The notes under the pieces were generated by a model. It searched no databases, was not told the DNA's origin, and saw only the letters and a list, made by a program, of their open reading frames with translations. Positions 53,906 through 60,897 of a stretch of DNA of 64,000 bases are shown here, in pieces. Within the stretch, counting starts at the first letter, position 1; every line of letters starts with the position of its first letter. The stretch spans positions 1-64,000 of the forward strand of contig NZ_BCSH01000048.1 of NCBI RefSeq assembly GCF_001570765.1, given 5' to 3'. The stretch is from Nocardiopsis listeri NBRC 13360. GTDB taxonomy: Bacteria; Actinomycetota; Actinomycetes; Streptosporangiales; Streptosporangiaceae. The position numbers were made by a program, and so were the translations under genes.

Positions 53906-55105
53906 GTGGCCTCCTCCGACTCGAACACCTGTGTCTTTCCCGGCTGTACCCGACCGGTCCCTCGCAGCACCGCCCCCGGACGTCCGCCGCAATACTGCGA
54001 CCTGCCCGAACACACGCGGTGGCGGGCGTGGAAAGAACGCCAGCGGCTGGCCCAAGAAGCGGAGAACGCCCAGAGCGAGGCCCTCGCCGGACAGCGCGAA
54101 CACGCTCCCACCACCCCGGAGTCCGCCGAGCCCGTGACCGCCGCGCGGTTGCGCGCCGACGACCTGCTCACCCGCTTCGCCGTGCAGACCGAACAGCTCG
54201 GCGCGACCCTTACCGCGGCCACCGAGGCCTTCACCACGATGTCCGACCCCGCGGCCGCCGAGGCCCAGGTGGAGGCGGCTCGTCTGGAGTCCGCGCGCAG
54301 GGTCTCGGAGGCCGACTCCGCACGCTTGGAGGCGGAGAACCGTCGCCGTGAGGCCGAGGCGGCCAGGCGGGCCGCCGAGGAGGCCACCGCCGCGGCGGTG
54401 GCCGACACCCAGGACGCCGAGCGCATGGCCGAGGAGGCCCTGGGCCGCAGAGACGCCGCCGAGGCCGAGCGCGACCGGCTGGCGGAGTCCGCCCGGATCG
54501 CGGGGCTGGAGCGCGACGCGGCCGTGGCCGAGGCCAACGCCGGGTTGGCCGCCGCCGAACGTCGGATCGCCGACACGGTCGAACGCGCCCGCTCCGACCT
54601 GGAGCGTGAGCGCACCGAGGCCGCACTGCGCCTGGACCGCTCACGTGGCGAGGTCGAGCGGGCACGGGTCGAGCTCAACGAACAATCCCGGTTGCGCGAG
54701 GAGGCCGATCTGGCCGCGCGGGAGGCCCGTACCCGCGCCGAGGCCGCCGAGGACCGGACCCACCGGGCCACTCGGGACCTGGAGGCGGAGCGGACCCGGT
54801 TCGACACCGAGTTGGAGCGTGCCCACCAGCGGTCGGAGTCGGACCGCGCGGCCGCCGAGGCCGAACGTGCACGCCTGACCGCGGAGCTGGAACGGTCGAA
54901 CTCCGAACGCGAACGTCTGGCCGCGGAACTGCAGTCCCAGCGCCGCAACTCCGAGATGACCTTGAGCGAGGCGCGCGAGGCCGGAGCGGCGCGGCTGTCG
55001 GTGGCCGAGGAGGCCCGTGACCTCGCGTTGGAGCGGGCCGAGCGGGCCGAGGCGGAACTTGGTTCCCTGCGGGAGCGCGTGCGCGAGAAGACGGGATCCA
55101 CCTGA
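53906..55105 (+). CDS. Long coiled-coil protein with N-terminal cysteine motif
   Basis: 399 aa. Residues 9-40 carry CVFPGCTRPV and YCDLPEHTRWRAW, a likely small zinc-binding element. From about residue 95 to the end the protein is an almost unbroken alanine-, glutamate- and arginine-rich coiled coil. A DNA-binding partition or KfrA-like role is possible but unproven. GTG at 53906 lies 7 bp after TACGCT (53893-53898), so the transcript is probably leaderless. Confidence 0.7.
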   Translation: MASSDSNTCVFPGCTRPVPRSTAPGRPPQYCDLPEHTRWRAWKERQRLAQEAENAQSEALAGQREHAPTTPESAEPVTAARLRADDLLTRFAVQTEQLGATLTAATEAFTTMSDPAAAEAQVEAARLESARRVSEADSARLEAENRRREAEAARRAAEEATAAAVADTQDAERMAEEALGRRDAAEAERDRLAESARIAGLERDAAVAEANAGLAAAERRIADTVERARSDLERERTEAALRLDRSRGEVERARVELNEQSRLREEADLAAREARTRAEAAEDRTHRATRDLEAERTRFDTELERAHQRSESDRAAAEAERARLTAELERSNSERERLAAELQSQRRNSEMTLSEAREAGAARLSVAEEARDLALERAERAEAELGSLRERVREKTGST

Positions 55106-55159
55106 GCCCACCCCGTCATATGACTTACGTCCCCTTTTGCACCTTTTCTTCGGCTTAGG

Positions 55160-57292
55160 ATGGTGGCCGTGCGAGATCTGGGAACCACTGGTGAAACCGG
55201 CCCGATGCCGCTGGGCGATGGTCGGTCCGATCAAGCTCCCCGGCGTGCGACCATCGGCGATCGCCCCAGCCCCCGAATGGACCTTCGGGCGCTCTTCGGT
55301 CTGGAGGCGGGGCACTGGGCGTGGCGGACCGCGGCGTACGCCGCCGTGGCGATGACGGTCTCCTTCGCCCTGGCCACGATGCTCTTCGGCCCCCAGCTCG
55401 GCACCATGGCCGCGCTCGGGTCCATGACCGTCCTGTACGAGAAGAAGACGCCCTACTCCTACCGCGCCGCCGCCCTCGCCCTGGTGGGGCTGGGCTTCGT
55501 CGCCGCGGTGACCTTCAACTCCCTGGCATCGTCCCTGTCCCCCTGGGCGGCGGTGGCCTCCATCGGTCTGACCGCCGGCCTGAGTACATGGGTCTGCGCG
55601 GCTTGGCGGGTGGACAAGCCCGGACCGATGTTCTTCGTTCTGGTCGCCACCATCTCCACCATCGCCCCCGGCGGGGTCGCCGAGGTCCCCCTGCACGCAC
55701 TCATCGCCGCGCTGGGCGCCACGGTGGGCTGGACGGTGTCGATGTCCGGCGCCCTGTTCCGGTCCCGTCGCCCCGAATACCACGCGGTGGCCGAGGCCTT
55801 CCGGGAACTGGCCGCCCTGCTGCGTTCCGTGGGCACGTCCGAACTCGACCACGCCCAGCACCAGGCCTCGGTGGCCGTGGCCGAAGCCTGGCGGATCGTG
55901 CTGCTGGGGCAGACCCGCGGTTACAGTCCCACTCCCGAGGCCGCCCGTCTGCGCGCGCTGTTGCGCTGGGTCTCCGACGTCCATCTGGCCGCGACCCAGG
56001 TGTGCATCGCGCGGACCACGCCCCTGCCGACCCAGGCCGCCGAGTTCGCCGAGCTGCTGGCACCGGCCGTCGCCGATCCCTCTCAAGCCCCCGACCCCGA
56101 GTCCCTGCACGAGTTGCGCCGTGGGATGCGGCCGCGTTCGCTGGAGTCCCGCCTCTACGGCCTGTTGACCAGGACCGCCCAGACCGCTCGTCGTAGCGCC
56201 GAGGACCAAGACGTCGAGGACGACCATCGCTCCGCCGGTCTACACGACGAGCGTTACCCGGCATTGGCGAACGCCCTGCGCTCCAGCCTGAGTTCGGAGT
56301 CCCTGATCCGTCCCACCGCGCTGCGCATGTGGCTGACGGTGACCGCCGCCGGGATGTTCGGTCTGTGGATGGGGCTGGACCATTACTACTGGGTGGCACT
56401 GACGACCACCTCCGTACTGCAGGCCGGCAACGTGGCCCTGGCCTTCAACCGTTCGGTGCAGCGCTCCCTGGGCACCCTGTTGGGTGTGCTGGCCGGGGTG
56501 GGACTGCTCCTGTTGAACCCACCGCTGGCCGTGGTGATCATCCTGGCCGGCCTGTTCCAGGGCACCACGCAGCTCGTGGTGGCCCGCAACTTCTTCTACG
56601 CCTCGATCGTGTTGACCCCGATGGCGCTGATGCTGTCCTACACGGCCCAGCCGGCACCCCTCACCGACCTCGCCGAGTCCAGGTTCATCGACACCGTGGT
56701 GGGTTCGGTGTTCGGTCTGGCCGGCGCCCTGCTGCTGTGGCGCAAGGCTTCGGCGACCCGCCTGCCACAGGCCATCTCCAATGTGCTGGAGCGCACCCGC
56801 CAGTGCATGATGGCGGTGTTGGACCAGGACTCGGAGATCACCGAGGAGCACCGGTACCGGCTACGCAGGGACATGCGCGCGGCCACGGTGAGCCTGCGGG
56901 GTGTGTACGAGAGCGCCCTCGGCGACGCGCCCCGGGCGGCCTCCACCCGACCGCTGTGGCCGGTGGTGGTGGCCACCCAGCGCATCGGTTACCTGGCGCT
57001 GGCCGCGCTCTCCCAGGACCGCGGCCCCGATCCGGTCGGCATCATCACCCTGCAACGCGTGGATCTGGCGTTCGGCGAACTCATCTCGGCCATGGAGGAG
57101 CGGCGGACCCCGCGGCTCGGCGCGCTGCCCCGACTGCCCGCCTACCCGCGCATCAACATGGAACTACGGGCGCTGGCCACCGCCATGACGACCGCGGTGG
57201 CCCAGGACGAGAGGTCGGTCCGCCAGGAGGCCGAGCGGCGGGCCCACCGTGAACAGCGCCGCGCCCAGCGGGACGTGGACGCCGACCTTTAG
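55160..57292 (+). CDS. FUSC-family membrane protein
   Basis: 710 aa. Two sets of membrane helices (about residues 60-200 and 390-520) are separated and followed by cytoplasmic helical parts. This is the layout of FUSC/aromatic-acid-exporter-type proteins. GPQLGTMAALGSMTVLYEKK and LDHYYWVALTTTSVLQAGNV are the family repeats. ATG at 55160 lacks a clear ribosome site. Confidence 0.8.
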   Translation: MVAVRDLGTTGETGPMPLGDGRSDQAPRRATIGDRPSPRMDLRALFGLEAGHWAWRTAAYAAVAMTVSFALATMLFGPQLGTMAALGSMTVLYEKKTPYSYRAAALALVGLGFVAAVTFNSLASSLSPWAAVASIGLTAGLSTWVCAAWRVDKPGPMFFVLVATISTIAPGGVAEVPLHALIAALGATVGWTVSMSGALFRSRRPEYHAVAEAFRELAALLRSVGTSELDHAQHQASVAVAEAWRIVLLGQTRGYSPTPEAARLRALLRWVSDVHLAATQVCIARTTPLPTQAAEFAELLAPAVADPSQAPDPESLHELRRGMRPRSLESRLYGLLTRTAQTARRSAEDQDVEDDHRSAGLHDERYPALANALRSSLSSESLIRPTALRMWLTVTAAGMFGLWMGLDHYYWVALTTTSVLQAGNVALAFNRSVQRSLGTLLGVLAGVGLLLLNPPLAVVIILAGLFQGTTQLVVARNFFYASIVLTPMALMLSYTAQPAPLTDLAESRFIDTVVGSVFGLAGALLLWRKASATRLPQAISNVLERTRQCMMAVLDQDSEITEEHRYRLRRDMRAATVSLRGVYESALGDAPRAASTRPLWPVVVATQRIGYLALAALSQDRGPDPVGIITLQRVDLAFGELISAMEERRTPRLGALPRLPAYPRINMELRALATAMTTAVAQDERSVRQEAERRAHREQRRAQRDVDADL

Positions 57293-57316
57293 CGACCGTG
57301 GCGGGCCGGTCGGGGC

Positions 57317-57976
57317 TCAGTCCTGGTCCAAGACCGCGAACGCCCGAACCGGGAAGGCCGCCACCGCGCGCACCTTGGCGGGGACCGCGTAGAAGGTGAA
57401 CCCCTCGCTGGGCAGTCGGTCGAGCAGGCACAGATGGCTGACGATCGGCACCCCCGCGGTGAGCAGGGTGGCCTGGGCCGGACGGGCCCCCTCGCTGGCC
57501 GGTGAGGTGTCGTCGACCCCGATCGAGTCGATGCCGACCAAGGTGGCCCCGGCCTGTACCAGGGTCTTGGCGGCCGTCTCGGTCAGGTGCGGGTGATCGT
57601 GGGTACCGTAGGTCTCGGTCCGCCAGTGCCGATCCCAGCCCGTGCGGAGCAGGACGGCCCGACCGCGCAGGTCCAGCCCGGCGAAGGCCTCGGGACCGAC
57701 CCGTCGCCGAGCGGTGGCGTCGACCACGATCCCGGGTAGGCAGGCGACCCGGTCCAGGTCCAGATCGGCGGGGTCCGCGGCGTCGCGGTAGGGGTGGGCG
57801 GGGATCTCGACATAGGTTCCGGTCGCCCCGACCATCGAGACCCTGCCGCTACTGTCGCCGTGTCCGGGAACCCCGCCCGCGACGGTGGTGCTCTCCTTGA
57901 TCACGGGTTCGGGCAGCCCGGGGCAGGTGGTCATTCCGTCGGTGATCTGGTGGCTGACGTCGACCAGTTTCGGCAT
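57317..57976 (-). CDS. Cyclase-family protein with altered metal site
   Basis: 219 aa of the kynurenine-formamidase-like cyclase family. MPKLVDVSHQITDGMTTCPG starts the fold, and VGIDSIGVDDTSP (about 155) and VPIVSHLCLLDRLP are conserved blocks. The metal motif HxGTHxDxPxH appears as ATGTYVEIPAH, with Ala, Tyr and Glu in place of His, His and Asp. The enzyme may therefore use a different metal site. ATG at 57976 has GAGGAAG 8 nt upstream. Confidence 0.75.
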   Translation of the reverse strand: MPKLVDVSHQITDGMTTCPGLPEPVIKESTTVAGGVPGHGDSSGRVSMVGATGTYVEIPAHPYRDAADPADLDLDRVACLPGIVVDATARRRVGPEAFAGLDLRGRAVLLRTGWDRHWRTETYGTHDHPHLTETAAKTLVQAGATLVGIDSIGVDDTSPASEGARPAQATLLTAGVPIVSHLCLLDRLPSEGFTFYAVPAKVRAVAAFPVRAFAVLDQD

Positions 57977-58202
57977 GGTTGTGCTTCCTCGCTCGTATCC
58001 GGCAGGAGGGCCTCTGAACCGGGCCAGAGGTCTAGACCACGACCCTAGCGCGGGTGGCACAGGTCACGACAGGGGTCGAGGACCCCGATCGAACGGCATT
58101 CGTCCCCCGCTAAGCTCGTAGGCACCGTGGCGGGCCGTCGACACCCGACCGTCCGCGTACCCCCACAGCAGATTCACCCGCCGAGAAGGGGCGAACTCCA
58201 TC

Positions 58203-58886
58203 GTGTCAATGTACGGAGCGGCCAAGGCCCTCGTCGCGCCCGCCAGCCGCATGGTGTGGCCCCAGCGCGTGGAAGGCGTTCACCACGTCCCCACGAGCGG
58301 CCCGGTGATCCTGGCCCCCAACCACCTGGCACTGATCGACCCCCTCTTCGTCGGTGTGGCCTGCCCTCGACCGGTCCGCTTCATCGCCAAGCAGGAACTG
58401 TTCGACGAGAGCACCTTCGTGAAGCGGATCATCGCGCGAGCCCTGCGTGCCCTGGGCCCACTCTCGGTGGACCGCCGGCCCGGCCAGAGCTCCCAGGAGG
58501 CCATGGACAACAGCCTGGCCGTCCTGGAGAGCGGCGAGGTGTTCGGTATCTTCCCCGAAGGCACCCGCTCCCCCGACGGCCGCCTCTACAAGGGACAGAC
58601 CGGACTGGCCTGGTTGGCCCTGACCACGGGGGCGCCGGTGGTCCCGGTCGCACTGACCGGAACCGAGCGCATCCTCCCGCCAGGGCGCAAGGTTCCCTCC
58701 TTCAACCGGGTGGGAATCCGCTTCGGCGAGCCGGTGGACCTGTCGCCATGGCTGGGCAAGGCGCACAAGGCCAAGCCCCGCAGGGAGGCGACCGACGCGA
58801 TCATGGGAGCGATCGCCAAGCTGTCCGGGCAGGAGCAGGTGGCGCGATTCGCAGCTTCGGTCAAGGCCGAACTCGAACAGGGGTGA
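58203..58886 (+). CDS. plsC: 1-acyl-sn-glycerol-3-phosphate acyltransferase
   Basis: Makes phosphatidic acid from lysophosphatidic acid at the membrane. 227 aa with NHLALIDPLF (the NHx4D motif, about residues 40-49), FPEGTRSPDGRLYKG (about 119-133) and PVVPVALTGTE. GTG at 58203 or ATG at 58209; neither has a strong ribosome site. Confidence 0.85.
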   Translation: MSMYGAAKALVAPASRMVWPQRVEGVHHVPTSGPVILAPNHLALIDPLFVGVACPRPVRFIAKQELFDESTFVKRIIARALRALGPLSVDRRPGQSSQEAMDNSLAVLESGEVFGIFPEGTRSPDGRLYKGQTGLAWLALTTGAPVVPVALTGTERILPPGRKVPSFNRVGIRFGEPVDLSPWLGKAHKAKPRREATDAIMGAIAKLSGQEQVARFAASVKAELEQG

Positions 58887-59088
58887 TTTTCCCCACAGCT
58901 TTTCCGGGGCTCATTCGCCCTTGACGAGGCGTTGACCCGGAATCGAGGGCCCTTTTTCAAGCTCAAATCCACGTGTCGACCTGGCTTTCGAGCACACGAG
59001 CCCCTCGGACCACTCTCGTTCGCCCTGTCGACGAGAGAAGAATTCCCTACCCTTAGAGTGGGTTTTCCCGGTGGCCACACCGGATAGA

Positions 59089-59107
59089 TTAGGCAAGCCT
59101 TACCTTT
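59089..59107. promoter_or_regulatory. Iron-box-like site before fprA
   Basis: TTAGGCAAGCCTTACCTTT resembles the DtxR/IdeR/DmdR box (TTAGGTTAGGCTAACCTAA) at 13 of 19 positions. It lies 42 bp before the start codon, so iron-dependent repression of the reductase is plausible. Confidence 0.45.
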
Positions 59108-59148
59108 CGATGGCGTCCGACCCTGGCGCGAAGACTTGGAGCTGTGCG

Positions 59149-60513
59149 ATGACGCGACCACTGCGAGTGGGAATCGTGGGTGCGGGCCCGGCGGGCATCT
59201 ACGCCGCGGACCTGCTCACCAAGGACGAGACCCTGTCCGCGTGCGGCACGTCCGTCAGCATCGACATCCTCGACAAGCTGCCCTCGCCGTACGGCCTGGT
59301 CCGTTACGGTGTGGCCCCCGACCACCCCCGGATCAAACAGATCCAGGGTGCGCTGCACAAGATCCTCGACAAGCCCCAGATCAACTTCTACGGCAACGTC
59401 GAGTACGGCGTGGACCTCAAGCTGGAGGACCTGCGCCGCCACTACGACGCGGTCGTCTTCGCCACCGGCAGCGACCGCGACCGGCCGCTGGACATCCCCG
59501 GCGTGGACCTGCCCGGCAGCCACGGCGCCGCCGACTTCGTTTTCTGGTACGACTCCCACCCCGACGTCAATCCCTCCTGGCACGTGGACGGCACCAGCGT
59601 CGCGGTGATCGGCGCGGGCAACGTCGCCGTCGACGTCGCCCGCATCCTGGCCAAGGACGCCGACGACCTGCTCTCGACCGACATCACCGACAATGTCTAC
59701 GAGGGTCTGCGGGCCAAGCAGATCACCGACGTGCACGTGTTCTCCCGTCGTGGCATCGCCCAGTGCAAGGCCACCCCGATGGAGCTGCGCGAACTGGACA
59801 AGCAGCCCGGTGTGGAGGTCCTGGTCTATGCCGAGGACTTCGACATGGACGAGGGCAGCCTCCAGGCCTGCGATGACTCCAACCAGGTCAAGACCAACGT
59901 CAAGGTCCTGCAGAACTGGGCGATCCGGGACGAGCGCGGATCCGAGCGTCGCCTGCACCTGCACTTCCTGCACGCTCCCGCCGAGATCCTGGGCGAGGAC
60001 AAGGTCACCGGGATCCGTACCGAGCGCATGGAGCTGACCGGCGACGGCAACGTCAAGGGCACCGGCGAGTTCGTCGACACCGAGGTCCAGGCCGTCTACC
60101 GCGCCATCGGCTACCTGGGATCGCCCCTGGCCGACCTGCCCTTCGACGAGGAACGGGGCGTGGTCCCCAACTCCGAGGGCCGGGTCCTGGACCTGGACGA
60201 GAACCCCATCGACGGTGTGTACGCCACCGGCTGGATCAAGCGCGGCCCCGTCGGCCTCATCGGCCACACCAAGGGCGACGCCCTGGAGACCGTGACCAAC
60301 CTGGTCGCCGACCGTGACTCCTTCACTCCCGCCACCGAGCCCGACCCGGTGTCCTTCCGGGCCCTGCTCACCGAGCGCGGTGTCGAGTACACCACCTGGG
60401 AGGGTTGGCAGCGCATCGAGGCCAAGGAGGAGGAGCTGGGCGCCGAACGCGGCCGCAAGCGCCTCAAGCTGCTCAGCCGTGAGGAACAGACCAGCGTCGC
60501 ACGTCAGGCCTAG
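59149..60513 (+). CDS. fprA: NADPH-ferredoxin/adrenodoxin-type reductase FprA
   Basis: FAD enzyme of 454 aa that supplies electrons to ferredoxins. RVGIVGAGPAGIYAADLL (about residues 6-23) binds FAD, KLPSPYGLVRYGVAPDHP is the family signature, VAVIGAGNVAVDVARIL binds NADP, and GWIKRGPVGLIGHTKGDA lies near the C-terminus. ATG at 59149 is chosen because GGAG is 7-8 nt upstream; the longer open frame covers the promoter and iron-box-like region. Confidence 0.9.
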   Translation: MTRPLRVGIVGAGPAGIYAADLLTKDETLSACGTSVSIDILDKLPSPYGLVRYGVAPDHPRIKQIQGALHKILDKPQINFYGNVEYGVDLKLEDLRRHYDAVVFATGSDRDRPLDIPGVDLPGSHGAADFVFWYDSHPDVNPSWHVDGTSVAVIGAGNVAVDVARILAKDADDLLSTDITDNVYEGLRAKQITDVHVFSRRGIAQCKATPMELRELDKQPGVEVLVYAEDFDMDEGSLQACDDSNQVKTNVKVLQNWAIRDERGSERRLHLHFLHAPAEILGEDKVTGIRTERMELTGDGNVKGTGEFVDTEVQAVYRAIGYLGSPLADLPFDEERGVVPNSEGRVLDLDENPIDGVYATGWIKRGPVGLIGHTKGDALETVTNLVADRDSFTPATEPDPVSFRALLTERGVEYTTWEGWQRIEAKEEELGAERGRKRLKLLSREEQTSVARQA

Positions 60514-60531
60514 CCGCGCACGTGCTTCCCC

Positions 60532-60561
60532 GCCGGTCCCGCGCCCCTCTGCGGGACCGGC
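60532..60561 (+). terminator. Terminator after fprA
   Basis: GCCGGTCCCGC (60532-60542) pairs with GCGGGACCGGC (60551-60561), an 11-bp stem with an 8-nt loop, followed by a pyrimidine-rich stretch. Confidence 0.75.
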
Positions 60562-60631
60562 CCTCGCTCTTTACCCGCCCCTGGCGCTTCTGGCACCGTG
60601 AGATTGCGCATTCGGCTCTCTCCCGGTTCGT

Positions 60632-60657
60632 GGAACAACTGCCCGGACCAATGGGTT
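60632..60657 (+). promoter_or_regulatory. Candidate ECF-sigma promoter
   Basis: GGAAC at 60632-60636 and GTT at 60655-60657 are separated by 18 bp, as in extracytoplasmic-function promoters of actinomycetes that respond to envelope or thiol stress. A vegetative -10 (TAGAGT, 60657-60662) overlaps, so the assignment is tentative. Confidence 0.3.
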
Positions 60658-60825
60658 AGAGTCACTGTTGGTCGGTGTGGTAGCAAGTGTCCCCCGGGCC
60701 TCAACTATTGCCTTCGCGGAATACCGCGTCCGGCACCCGCCCTTCGGGGTGGGACGGACCGGACGGCCAGGAGCCCCGTTGTGCCCCGCGCCGAGAGGCG
60801 ACCGCCATGCCGACCATCAACCTCG

Positions 60826-60857
60826 TGCCCCGCTCCCACCGAAGTGGGAGCGGGGCA
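60826..60857 (+). other. Strong hairpin in PBP leader
   Basis: TGCCCCGCTCCCAC (60826-60839) pairs perfectly with 60844-60857 over a CGAA tetraloop, 41 bp before the start codon of the PBP gene. No T tract follows. It may act as an attenuator or protect the message. Confidence 0.55.
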
Positions 60858-60897
60858 TCGTGGTCTCTCCCGGAAACGCAACGAAGGACGGTCAGGC

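Larger units (their letters stand above)
60514..60897. other. Leader region of the penicillin-binding protein gene
   Basis: Holds the fprA terminator, a candidate ECF-sigma promoter at 60632-60657 and a 14-bp hairpin at 60826-60857. A 51-codon frame opens at ATG 60807 (GAGAGG upstream) and overlaps the next gene in another phase. It may be a leader peptide but has no recognisable content. Confidence 0.5.
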
